DNA of 64,000 nucleotides, from assembly GCA_964589175.1 (NCBI GenBank), contig CAZPRY010000001.1, positions 124,001 through 188,000 on the forward strand, in the 5' to 3' direction. The translations under genes were made by a program, and so were the position numbers. Positions 1 through 8,322 of this stretch are shown one piece after another; within the stretch, counting starts at the first letter, position 1; every line of letters starts with the position of its first letter. The notes beneath the pieces were generated by a model. It worked only from the letters and a program-made list of their open reading frames with translations, ran no database searches and was not told the DNA's origin. Source of the DNA: CAZPRY01 sp964589175. GTDB taxonomy: Bacteria; Fidelibacterota; UBA2242.

Positions 1-141
1 CAATTTTCCCAGGATCGTGATTACATAGCGGAATCTCATCTATCAATTGTCCTTCGTATCAGGAGTAGTTTCATTTTATGAACGAAAGTTTACTCTTTTT
101 CTGATTATGAAACAAATACTGCCGTAAGGCCGGCGGCCATG

Positions 142-879
142 TCAACCCATTTCGGCCAGGATGAAGGTGATATTGTCTTTCCCTCCGGATTCCAGAGCAG
201 TTCGGAGCAAGCGGTCTTTTTTCTCGGTAATGGGGAGCCCGGGTTGAGAAATGATTGCCAGCAGTTCGGAATCGGGAAGCATACCGTACAAACCGTCCGA
301 ACAAAGCAGAATGGAATCTCCCGGCGATAGCCTGAAAACCGGGGAGAAATCGAAGCGCGGGGAATCCGTTTCGAAACCGCCGATGACCCGTTCCAGGACA
401 TGCCGGTAGGGATGAAAGTGAAGCGCCCGGGCCGCGAGTCGGCCCTCATCGATCCAGCGCTGCACCACGGTATGATCCCGGGTTTGAAAGAGCAGCCGTT
501 GACGGTGGATGAGATAGGCGCGGCTGTCGCCGATGTGGGCGAAGAGAGCCGTGTCCGCACGGATCAGACCGCAGACCAGCGTAGTACCCATACCACGACA
601 GGCGGGGTGGGAATCGGTGTAGAGGAAAAGGGCTTTTTGACAATTCAGCAGGGCCGCGATCAGGCCGGTAGTTATGTCCGTAGATTTAAAAATAGAGTCG
701 CTTTCGGTCTTGAACACATTACTGACCAGCTGGCTGGCAATTTCGCCGCAGGGATGCCCGCCCATGCCATCCGCCACGCCCAATAAGCATTGGTCGCCGG
801 TTCGGCACTCGAAATAACTGTCCTGGTTCATCTGCCGGACATATCCCAGATGAGTGGCTGAAACAACGGTTAAAAGCAT
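142..879 (-). CDS. PP2C-family serine/threonine protein phosphatase (Stp1-like)
   Basis: This 245-residue cytosolic enzyme should remove phosphate from Ser/Thr residues using two metal ions. The metal-binding signatures are all present: RxxNQD at residues 15-20, ADGMGGH at 36-42, then GDSRAYL, SDGL and a C-terminal GGKDNIT. The length is typical of the minimal bacterial Stp1/PrpC form, with no membrane segment or extra domain. The ATG start is preceded by GGAGG eight bases upstream. No partner kinase of the PASTA or Hanks type lies in the window, so its substrate is unknown. It is transcribed divergently from the acyltransferase at 1040. Family assignment is firm; the cellular role is inferred. 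Confidence 0.92.
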   Translation of the reverse strand: MLLTVVSATHLGYVRQMNQDSYFECRTGDQCLLGVADGMGGHPCGEIASQLVSNVFKTESDSIFKSTDITTGLIAALLNCQKALFLYTDSHPACRGMGTTLVCGLIRADTALFAHIGDSRAYLIHRQRLLFQTRDHTVVQRWIDEGRLAARALHFHPYRHVLERVIGGFETDSPRFDFSPVFRLSPGDSILLCSDGLYGMLPDSELLAIISQPGLPITEKKDRLLRTALESGGKDNITFILAEMG

Positions 880-1039
880 TGGTTACACCTCCGATTATCA
901 TAAACTAGATAAATCCGGCGTCTCTTTCAAGTCCGGAAATATGTCTGAGGACGCAACGGATATTTTATTCCCATTCAAAGTTCGGAGTCCTATATTATGA
1001 GGGGCCGATGGATAAGGAAAAGAGAGGAAGTCAATAGTA

Positions 1040-1747
1040 GTGAAATTTTTGGCGTATATCATACGGTGGAGTATTGCCATCGCTTTTTTTGTAGTTATTT
1101 TCTTCGCAATTGCGATCGGATTGCTGATCTACCGTCCGCAGCAGGTCAGTGTGCTGATCCGGCCGATCTGCCGGGCGATGATAAGAGCCATCGGCGTGCG
1201 GGTGAAAGTGACCGGCCAGAATCAATTCGATGCCAATAAGCCTTACCTGATTATCTGCAATCACGAGAGCCTGCTGGACCCGTTTCTCTGTACCGGCTAT
1301 ATTCCACTCTACCTGGTGGCGATCGAGATCGAGGAACAGTTTTCCTGGCCGGTATGGGGCTGGCTGACCAATCGATGGGGCAACATCCCCCTGAATAAGG
1401 AGAGCCGCAAATCGGTGGTTTGCAGCTTCCGGTTAGCCGCTGAGCGTATGAAAAAAGGAGTCTCCGTCATCATCTTTCCGGAAGGTACGCGCACGGTTAC
1501 CGGGGAAATGGGTGAATTTAAAAAGGGGGCTTTTCACCTGGCCCGGCAGACCCAGGCGGATATTTTGCCCGTCGCCATGAACGGACTGTATCTGGCCAAG
1601 ACCCGCGGCGACTGGCGCGTCCGGGCGGTCAATGTCTCGGTTGCCTTCGGAACGCCGCTTCCGTATTCCGAATACCGCGACTGGTCGGTGGAGGAATTGC
1701 GCGATTGGGGCTACCGAACAGTCGGGAAGTTGAAGCAGGTCGTATAA
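1040..1747 (+). CDS. plsC: 1-acyl-sn-glycerol-3-phosphate acyltransferase (PlsC family)
   Basis: The 235-residue protein should transfer an acyl chain to lysophosphatidic acid to make phosphatidic acid in the inner membrane. An N-terminal hydrophobic stretch (about residues 8-30) anchors it. The catalytic NHxxxxD motif is at residues 74-80 (NHESLLD) and the glycerol-phosphate-binding FPEGTR motif at 146-151. The start is a GTG preceded by GAGGAAG. The earlier step could be served by PlsX, encoded far away at 56904. Other members of the family acylate different lyso-lipids, so the exact substrate is not certain. Confidence 0.9.
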   Translation: MKFLAYIIRWSIAIAFFVVIFFAIAIGLLIYRPQQVSVLIRPICRAMIRAIGVRVKVTGQNQFDANKPYLIICNHESLLDPFLCTGYIPLYLVAIEIEEQFSWPVWGWLTNRWGNIPLNKESRKSVVCSFRLAAERMKKGVSVIIFPEGTRTVTGEMGEFKKGAFHLARQTQADILPVAMNGLYLAKTRGDWRVRAVNVSVAFGTPLPYSEYRDWSVEELRDWGYRTVGKLKQVV

Positions 1748-1865
1748 TTATTCCCCAAATACGGAATCGATTCCCTGTGCGGTAACGATTTTCGGTTCGC
1801 ACAATTCCGGAATAGAGTGCCAGAGTAATATTGAGGAAATCCGAAATATTTCGTAAATTACCGGC

Positions 1866-2645
1866 ATGAAAAAAACGAATTTTCAAGCTTTACCACAACG
1901 AAAAAGATTTTTGTATGAGCAGAAAGCCAGAGCGTATCGGGCTATGGAACCCACCAAGAATACGGAATGGGTTCCGTTCGATAAGAAACTACTGGAAAGC
2001 AAGATTGCATTTATTTCAGTGGCCGGTGCATATCTGAAAGACCAGAAACCCTTTGCGGCGACGGAAGCCGATTCAGACTACGATTTCCGTACGATCAACA
2101 TTGATTTCAATCCCGAGGAATTACAGTTCCAGCCGATCGACTGGGAACCCAGCGAAGTCCGGGAAGACTTCAATACCGTGTTCCCGATCGAACGCTTGAT
2201 CTTATTGCAAAAAGAAGGCCTGATCGGCAAGCTTCACGACGAGATTTACAGCTTCTCGGGTTACAACGCCAAACGCGAATTGCTTTTGAAAAACGTCGAT
2301 AAAATCGCGCGCAAGTTAAGTAGTGAAACTACGGATGGCGCCCTGATTATCCCAACTTCCTGTATGAGTTCGGAAACGGCCTGCATCATCGCCCTGCGTC
2401 TGGAGGCCAAGGGAATTTCGAGCGTCGTACTGTCGCACTTCTACGAACAGGCCCTGATCCTGTCACCGCCGCGCTGCGCCTTCATCGATTTCCCATTTGG
2501 AAGAACCTTGGGAAAAGCCAAACATATTACCCTGCACACCGCGATTTTACGCGACACACTGCGCCTCTTCGAGAGAGCCAAATCCCCGGGTGCGGTGCTC
2601 AGCCTGAATTTCATCTGGTCCTACGAAGACGTTCCTGACTGGTAA
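1866..2645 (+). CDS. GrdB/PrdB-like protein (glycine/betaine/D-proline reductase selenoprotein B family)
   Basis: The 259-residue soluble protein resembles the small, stand-alone members of the selenoprotein B family. Seen in order: an AGAYLKDQ segment near residue 55, a VFPIERL...EGLIGKL segment near residue 100, and a loop-plus-helix TSCMSSE...LEAKG near residue 160. In reductase family members that loop carries selenocysteine or cysteine in a T-x-x-U/C-x-x-C pattern. By my alignment the usual Sec and Cys positions are Ser here, with one displaced Cys. There is no in-frame UGA. A strong terminator follows at 2671. No GrdA, GrdC, PrdA or thioredoxin partner is adjacent, so reductase activity is doubtful and the role is unknown. 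Confidence 0.6.
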   Translation: MKKTNFQALPQRKRFLYEQKARAYRAMEPTKNTEWVPFDKKLLESKIAFISVAGAYLKDQKPFAATEADSDYDFRTINIDFNPEELQFQPIDWEPSEVREDFNTVFPIERLILLQKEGLIGKLHDEIYSFSGYNAKRELLLKNVDKIARKLSSETTDGALIIPTSCMSSETACIIALRLEAKGISSVVLSHFYEQALILSPPRCAFIDFPFGRTLGKAKHITLHTAILRDTLRLFERAKSPGAVLSLNFIWSYEDVPDW

Positions 2646-2670
2646 ACCTGATCCGCAATATGCAAATTTC

Positions 2671-2702
2671 AGCCCCATGCCCGGCCCGGTATGGGGCTTT
2701 TT
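2671..2702 (+). terminator. Rho-independent terminator after the GrdB-like gene
   Basis: The stem AGCCCCAT (2671-2678) pairs with ATGGGGCT (2691-2698) across a 12-base loop and runs into a T tract. It lies 26 bases past the stop codon at 2645. Confidence 0.85.
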
Positions 2703-2748
2703 GTGCATGCGCCCGGTCGAATTGGACTGTTTCAAAGCCCGCGAAAAG

Positions 2749-2783
2749 GGAAAATCCCGGACAGGTGTTTTATGTCCGGGATT
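2749..2783 (-). terminator. Rho-independent terminator of the Ig-like lipoprotein gene
   Basis: An 11-bp perfect stem (2753-2763 with 2773-2783, loop of 9) is followed on the minus strand by TTTTCCC. It lies about 30 bases beyond the minus-strand stop codon at 2816, and so pairs with the plus-strand terminator to insulate two convergent genes. Confidence 0.75.
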
Positions 2784-2815
2784 CTGCCGATGGTTGCGAA
2801 TTTAAAAGTCTGTGA

Positions 2816-5239
2816 TTATTTCGAGCCGCTTCCTCCGATCTGGATCATGGCCGATCCATTCGGTCCGTCGACGGATATATTTACAATAACGGATTTCAGT
2901 GCTATTGTTTCGGCGTCGCTGTCCGCCAGAGTGAAAGCAAAGTCCGTAGAACCATAGCCGCGGCTCTGCGTATCCGGCATCGTGACGCTGACGTCACCGA
3001 GCGCCGTCACGCCTTCACCCGTGACCGAAACAGTGATCTTTGTACCGGGCGCCAGCGGATTTCCGTTTTGATCTTGAACCGAATAGGTAAACGACTGCGA
3101 TCCGCCGTTCGGAACACTGACGTTGGTTGGTGAAACAAATATCTCGGAAACGCCGGAGAAAAGAACAATGGTTTGAGCCTCTATAATATTTTGGTTTTCA
3201 TCAGCGGTTTGGGCCGTTACGGTGGCGAAGCCGGGGCCGAGTGTAGGATGAATCGGGCAAGGATTGTTGGAAACCAGTGTAACCTTAGCGAATCCCAGAT
3301 CGTCGGTAAGGGCCGAGCCTTCGATACTCCCGCCGTCGGTCGTAAAATAGATCGCCGTACCGGGTGCGACGATGTTGCCGTATTTGTCACCAATGATAGC
3401 AGTAATCTCCATTTTCTCGCCGATGCGGTTGAAACCTGCAAAATTCAGGAATTCGGGGGCGACACCGAAGTGCGCAGCATCGGGTAGACCGCCGTGGATG
3501 GCGACCGACACCGGTTTGGAGCGGATCGTCTTACCGTCATGATCGATCAGGGCGACAATCTGTACGATGCCGGCTTTGATGCCGCTCTGGAGGTTGGTGT
3601 TTATCTGGCCGCTGGCATTGGTGATGCCGGTTTCCGGGAAGATATACTCGCCGCCGCCGGGACCGGCCCCGATGGCAAACTGAACTTCGACGGTGTTGGT
3701 TGTGCGCAACGGGTTACCGAGGGAATCCTGAACGACGAAAATAATCTCGGTATTTTCCACAGAACCGCTGCCGGCGACATAAATGGCATCATTGGAAATC
3801 GAGACCACCGTGAGGCTGGCAGGACCGGGCAGCGTGGTAGTGGAAGGTGTCGATCCGGGTTCGAACTTGATCGATTCCTGGCTCGAGCCGTTAGGACCGT
3901 TGGTTATGAAGGTCAGCAATACAGGTGTGGATAGCGGTTCTACGTTGGTATCGGTCACATTGAAACGAAATTCAGTGCTGCCGGCACCGCGTTTCTGAGT
4001 ATCGGAGAGCGTGATATCGGTGTCCCCCGTGAGCGAAAGTCCGGACCCGACGATATTCACCTGGATCGTCGTACCGGGAGCGAGCGGATTACCGTTCTGA
4101 TCGCTGACCGTATACACGAAGTCGTACAGACTCAGGCTCTGCGGATCGACATTCATGGAAAGAATACTGCTTAGGTCAATCACGGGGTAGCCCGAAAACA
4201 GAATTACGGTTTCCACTTCGATCGTACTGTTGTTCTCGTCAGCGGTTTGGGCCTTGATCGTGGCGAAGCCGGGACCGTATTCCGGGTGGGTCGGCTTGGG
4301 ATTGTTGGATACGAGGACGGCTGTGGTAGTGCCGCGCTCATCAAGCAGCCCGGAGCCGTCGATACTGCCGCCATCCGTCGTGAAATAGACCGGGGTACCG
4401 GGTGTGGCGAAATTGCCGTATTTATCGCCGCAGATGATGGTGATCTCGTTCTGCAGACCCATACGATTGTATCCGGGGAAGTTGAGATACTGAACGTCCA
4501 TCCCGAAATGCGCGGCATCCGGCAATCCGCCGTGAATCGTGATGCTGACCGGCTGCGAACGGATCAGGGAGCTACCGCTGCCGACTTCGGCGATCACCTG
4601 CACGACGCCGGATTTGGTCCCGCTGGAGATGCTTACGACAACCTCACCGCTGGCGTTGGTCTTGGCGCTGGCCGGATAAATAGCCTCGCCTCCATCCGGA
4701 TGGGCACCGATACTGAAGAGAACGGTGACCGCATGGGCGGCATCAACCGCCTTACCGGACGAATCCTTGACGATGAAAGTGAGTTCGGCGTTTTCCAGTC
4801 CGCCGCTGCCCTGTACGACAATCGATTCGGCGGATTTTATGGCCAGGAAGATACTGCCGGCGGCGCCGCTAACCTCGGCAGCGGTGCTGGTCGAAGTCAG
4901 GCGGATGGCCGGCATGCTGATATTCCGGCCGGGTACGGCAAGCGCTTCGGTCGTATCGGACCGGTAACCTTCTTTACTGGTAATGATTTGCAAGGACATC
5001 GTACTGTCGACTTCGAGCGAGATCTTGAATGCCCCGAGAGAATCGGTCGTTTCCACCGTTTCCGGCCGCGTGATGCGCACGACGGCGTTTAAAAGGGGTT
5101 CACTCGTGGTATTGTCCAGAACAGTGCCCGTGATCTCTATCGGTTCTCCGACGTGAGTTTCCGTGGGACTGGTACATCCGAAGATCACAAATATGAGCGT
5201 CAGAAGCGCGGTAAATAAAATGCTTTGTCGTTTCATCAT
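2816..5239 (-). CDS. Outer-membrane-type lipoprotein with duplicated invasin-like Ig repeats
   Basis: The 807-residue protein begins with a lipoprotein signal peptide (hydrophobic residues 7-21, lipid-modified Cys22 in FGCTS). It continues with a carboxypeptidase-regulatory-like beta-sandwich (about 33-115). Two long copies of the same Ig-like unit follow. The phrase HGGLPDAAHFG recurs at residues 236-246 and 582-592, giving a period of 346 residues. Each copy also contains GDKYGN, YFTTDGGSI and a QNGNPLAPGT module. Such big1/invasin-type domains usually act as stalks or adhesins on the cell surface. The ATG is preceded by AGAGGT. It stands alone between terminators. Ligand and function cannot be told from sequence. 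Confidence 0.8.
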   Translation of the reverse strand: MMKRQSILFTALLTLIFVIFGCTSPTETHVGEPIEITGTVLDNTTSEPLLNAVVRITRPETVETTDSLGAFKISLEVDSTMSLQIITSKEGYRSDTTEALAVPGRNISMPAIRLTSTSTAAEVSGAAGSIFLAIKSAESIVVQGSGGLENAELTFIVKDSSGKAVDAAHAVTVLFSIGAHPDGGEAIYPASAKTNASGEVVVSISSGTKSGVVQVIAEVGSGSSLIRSQPVSITIHGGLPDAAHFGMDVQYLNFPGYNRMGLQNEITIICGDKYGNFATPGTPVYFTTDGGSIDGSGLLDERGTTTAVLVSNNPKPTHPEYGPGFATIKAQTADENNSTIEVETVILFSGYPVIDLSSILSMNVDPQSLSLYDFVYTVSDQNGNPLAPGTTIQVNIVGSGLSLTGDTDITLSDTQKRGAGSTEFRFNVTDTNVEPLSTPVLLTFITNGPNGSSQESIKFEPGSTPSTTTLPGPASLTVVSISNDAIYVAGSGSVENTEIIFVVQDSLGNPLRTTNTVEVQFAIGAGPGGGEYIFPETGITNASGQINTNLQSGIKAGIVQIVALIDHDGKTIRSKPVSVAIHGGLPDAAHFGVAPEFLNFAGFNRIGEKMEITAIIGDKYGNIVAPGTAIYFTTDGGSIEGSALTDDLGFAKVTLVSNNPCPIHPTLGPGFATVTAQTADENQNIIEAQTIVLFSGVSEIFVSPTNVSVPNGGSQSFTYSVQDQNGNPLAPGTKITVSVTGEGVTALGDVSVTMPDTQSRGYGSTDFAFTLADSDAETIALKSVIVNISVDGPNGSAMIQIGGSGSK

Positions 5240-5295
5240 TTTACCTCTTGATCATCGCCGGTTCTATGAATTTCATCTTTTCTTATCTTGTTTTA

Positions 5296-5308
5296 GGGGA
5301 CGGTCCCC
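5296..5308. repeat. GGGGACGGTCCCC palindrome, interspersed-repeat type
   Basis: A perfect 13-base palindrome sits in the spacer between the lipoprotein and ppdK genes, flanked by TTTTA and ACTATTTTTGG. The shape is that of a dispersed REP-like element; only one copy was noticed here, so the repeat nature is inferred. Confidence 0.4.
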
Positions 5309-5407
5309 ACTATTTTTGGATAAAACATTTTAAGTGTTCACAGGGATAATAACAAGTCCATTTTTTAGTGCGTCGGCCACTAGACTCGGCCGGCTGTGAC
5401 CGGAAAC

Positions 5408-5438
5408 AAAAAAGGGTCGCCATGGCGACCCTTTTTTT
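5408..5438. terminator. Bidirectional rho-independent terminator downstream of ppdK
   Basis: The 18-base perfect palindrome GGGTCGCCATGGCGACCC (5414-5431) is flanked by six A on the left and seven T on the right, so it can terminate on both strands. It lies about 20 bases past the ppdK stop. Confidence 0.93.
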
Positions 5439-5456
5439 ATGGCTTTGTATCGTGAT

Positions 5457-8177
5457 TTATTTGTCTTCGATGGCGGCCTGGGCCGCGGCCAGTCGGGCTA
5501 TCGGAACGCGGAAAGGTGAGCAGGAGACATAATTCATGCCGACTTTATGGCAGAATTTTACCGAACTGGGTTCACCGCCGTGTTCGCCGCAGATGCCGAC
5601 CTTCAGATTGGGTCGTTTGGAGCGGCCTTTCTGCGTGCCCATTTCCACCAGCTGCCCGACACCGGTCTGATCCAGGACCTGGAACGGATCGACTTTCAGG
5701 ATGCCCTTTTCGATGTAAATCGGCAGGAATTTGCCGGCATCGTCGCGGGAGTACCCGAAGGTCATCTGGGTCAGGTCGTTGGTGCCGAAGGAGAAGAACT
5801 CGGCTGCTTCGGCGATCTCATCGGCGGTCAGCGCAGCACGCGGGATTTCGATCATCGTACCGACCAAATAGTCGATTTCGGCGCCCTTCTCTTTGAAAAC
5901 CTGCTTGGTGGTCGCGCGAATGATCTCCTCCTGCATTTTGAATTCTTCCTTGGTACCGATTAAAGGCACCATGATTTCCGGTCTGGCGTCGATGCCTCTG
6001 GCCTTGCAGTTCAGAGCAGCTTCGATGATGGCGCGGGTCTGCATCTCGGTGATTTCCGGGTAGGTGTTGCCGAGGCGGCAGCCGCGATGACCCAGCATCG
6101 GGTTGAATTCGGCCAGCGATTCGACCTTGGCCTTGACTTCGGCGGGTGAAATTCCCATTTCTTCGGCCATTTCCTTCTGGTTGGCTTCTTCATGCGGTAC
6201 GAACTCATGCAGCGGCGGATCGAGCAGGCGGATCGTCACCGGCAGGCCGTCCATGGCTTCGAAGATACCCTCGAAGTCACTGCGCTGCATCGGCAGCAAT
6301 TTGATCAGGGCCTTGCGGCGTCCGGCTTCATCATCGGCCAGAATCATCTCACGCACGGCTTTGATACGATCACCTTCGAAAAACATGTGTTCGGTACGGG
6401 TGAGGCCGATACCCTTGGCGCCGAAATTACGGGCCACCTTGGAGTCATGCGGTGTGTCGGCGTTGGTGCGCACATGCATTTTGGTATATTTGTCGCAGAG
6501 TTCCATCAGCTTTCCAAAACTGCCGCTGAGTTCCGGGGTTTTGGTAGTCAGTTTGCCGTCATACACTTCACCGGTGGAACCATTCAGGGAGACGTAGTCG
6601 CCTTCCTTGAACACTTTTCCGCCGGTTTTGAGTGTCCGGGCTTTGTAGTCAATCTGGATGGCCCCGGCACCGGATACACAGCATTTTCCCATCCCGCGGG
6701 CCACGACGGCTGCATGGGAAGTCATACCGCCGCGGGCGGTCAAAATGCCTTGGGCGGCGTCCATGCCCGATAGATCTTCGGGAGAGGTCTCGATGCGCAC
6801 CAGGATAACTTTTTCACCCTTGGCAGCCCACTTTTCGGCTTCGTCGGCAAAAAATACGATTCGACCGGTGGCCGCGCCCGGGGAAGCCGGCAAGCCTTTG
6901 GCTATCACCGCCGCGGAAGCTTGGGCTTCGCTGGTGAAGACCGGGTGTAAAAGTTCATCCAGCCTGTTCGGTTCAACGCGCAGGATAGCGGTTTTTTCAT
7001 CGATGATGCCCTGCTCCACCATTTCAATTGCGATTCGCACCATTGCGGCCCCGGTACGTTTACCGTTACGGGTCTGGAGCAGCCAGAGTCGACCGTCCTG
7101 AACGGTGAACTCGAGGTCTTGCATGTCTTTATAGTGATTTTCCAGTTTCGTTTCGATTTCGGATAGCTGTTTGTAGACAATCGGCATGGCCTCTTCGAGA
7201 GACGGGTATTTCGCCTTGCGCTCGGCTTCCGGAATGTTCTGTAGCTTGGCCCAGCGGTACGAACCTTCCAGTGTAATCTGCTGCGGGGTCCGGGTACCGG
7301 CGACCACATCCTCGCCTTGGGCGTCGATCAGGTATTCGCCATTAAAAATGTCTTCGCCGGTGCCGGCGTCACGCGTGAAGGCCACCCCGGTCGCTGAATT
7401 GTCGCCCATGTTGCCGAAAACCATGGCCTGGACGTTGACGGCGGTTCCCCACTCTTCGGGAATTTTATTCAGGCGACGGTAGACGATCGCGCGCTCGTTA
7501 TTCCAGCTGCCGAAAACGGCTCCGACGGCACCCCAGAGTTGTTCCCACGGGTCGGTCGGGAAGTCGTGACCGGTAACCTTTTTCACGGCGGTCTTGAATT
7601 TCTGTACCAGATCTTTCAAATCCTCGGCAGTGAGTTCGGTATCGAGTTTGATCCCTTTGGCCTCTTTGACTTCATCGATAATTTCTTCGAAAGGATCGAT
7701 ATCGTCTTTACTCTCGGGCTTCAGGCCCAGGACGACGTCACCGTACATCTGTACAAAACGGCGATAGGAATCCCATGCGAAACGCGAATTGCCCGAACGC
7801 CTGGCGAGTCCTTCGACTGCGTCGTCATTCAAACCCAGGTTCAGGATGGTGTCCATCATACCGGGCATAGAAGCGCGGGCCCCGGAGCGTACCGAAACCA
7901 GCAGCGGGTTTTTATGATCGCCAAATTTGGCGTCCATAATTTTTTCGATATGGTGAATGCCGGCTTCGACTTCGGATTTGATTGCCTGGAAAGTTTCCTG
8001 TTTGCCTTTTTGGGTGTAAAGCGTACAGACTTCCGTTGTAATCGTGAAACCGGGAGGTACCGGAACACCGATCCGGTTCATTTCGGCCAGATTCGCACCT
8101 TTACCGCCCAATAAATTTTTATCGGTAGCCTTGCCTTCAGCCTGACCGGCGCCAAATAAATATACTGCTTTAATCAT
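5457..8177 (-). CDS. ppdK: Pyruvate, phosphate dikinase
   Basis: This 906-residue cytosolic enzyme interconverts pyruvate + ATP + Pi and PEP + AMP + PPi. The N-terminal ATP-grasp domain (about 1-370) contains the GGKGANLAEM start motif and SVRSGA near 95-100. The swivelling phosphohistidine domain has GGMTSHAA with the catalytic His at 488. The C-terminal PEP/pyruvate TIM barrel carries GTNDLTQM and the GICGEHGGEP loop with its catalytic Cys. Length and all motifs are normal. The ATG start has GAGGT upstream. With the pyruvate:ferredoxin oxidoreductase (62121) and GpmI (52039) it fits a PPi-linked central metabolism typical of anaerobes. Confidence 0.97.
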   Translation of the reverse strand: MIKAVYLFGAGQAEGKATDKNLLGGKGANLAEMNRIGVPVPPGFTITTEVCTLYTQKGKQETFQAIKSEVEAGIHHIEKIMDAKFGDHKNPLLVSVRSGARASMPGMMDTILNLGLNDDAVEGLARRSGNSRFAWDSYRRFVQMYGDVVLGLKPESKDDIDPFEEIIDEVKEAKGIKLDTELTAEDLKDLVQKFKTAVKKVTGHDFPTDPWEQLWGAVGAVFGSWNNERAIVYRRLNKIPEEWGTAVNVQAMVFGNMGDNSATGVAFTRDAGTGEDIFNGEYLIDAQGEDVVAGTRTPQQITLEGSYRWAKLQNIPEAERKAKYPSLEEAMPIVYKQLSEIETKLENHYKDMQDLEFTVQDGRLWLLQTRNGKRTGAAMVRIAIEMVEQGIIDEKTAILRVEPNRLDELLHPVFTSEAQASAAVIAKGLPASPGAATGRIVFFADEAEKWAAKGEKVILVRIETSPEDLSGMDAAQGILTARGGMTSHAAVVARGMGKCCVSGAGAIQIDYKARTLKTGGKVFKEGDYVSLNGSTGEVYDGKLTTKTPELSGSFGKLMELCDKYTKMHVRTNADTPHDSKVARNFGAKGIGLTRTEHMFFEGDRIKAVREMILADDEAGRRKALIKLLPMQRSDFEGIFEAMDGLPVTIRLLDPPLHEFVPHEEANQKEMAEEMGISPAEVKAKVESLAEFNPMLGHRGCRLGNTYPEITEMQTRAIIEAALNCKARGIDARPEIMVPLIGTKEEFKMQEEIIRATTKQVFKEKGAEIDYLVGTMIEIPRAALTADEIAEAAEFFSFGTNDLTQMTFGYSRDDAGKFLPIYIEKGILKVDPFQVLDQTGVGQLVEMGTQKGRSKRPNLKVGICGEHGGEPSSVKFCHKVGMNYVSCSPFRVPIARLAAAQAAIEDK

Positions 8178-8277
8178 ACTTACCTCATATTGTTCGGGTT
8201 ATCGTTTTCTAAAAACATCGCTAATTATAAGACAATTTGATTGTATTATCAAGATTTTGGTTACGAGTTACATTAGG

Positions 8278-8292
8278 CTGACCGTCGGTCAG
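8278..8292. promoter_or_regulatory. Inverted repeat, possible operator upstream of ppdK
   Basis: CTGACCG-T-CGGTCAG is a perfect 7-bp inverted repeat with a one-base centre, about 100 bases upstream of the ppdK start and 30 bases past the kamA stop. It lacks a T tract, which argues against a terminator. The form resembles TetR-type operators, but no regulator is nearby, so this is only a candidate. Confidence 0.35.
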
Positions 8293-8322
8293 AAAATCCA
8301 CGAGATGCAGAAGCGGACGGAA

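Noticed and set aside
1866..2645. Possible selenocysteine codon in the GrdB-like gene
   Set aside because: The reading frame has no internal TGA and ends at a TAA followed by a terminator, so there is no sign of selenocysteine readthrough.
4247..5092. A 281-codon plus-strand frame opposite the Ig-like lipoprotein
   Set aside because: Shadow of the duplicated lipoprotein gene on the minus strand; no ribosome site or recognisable content.
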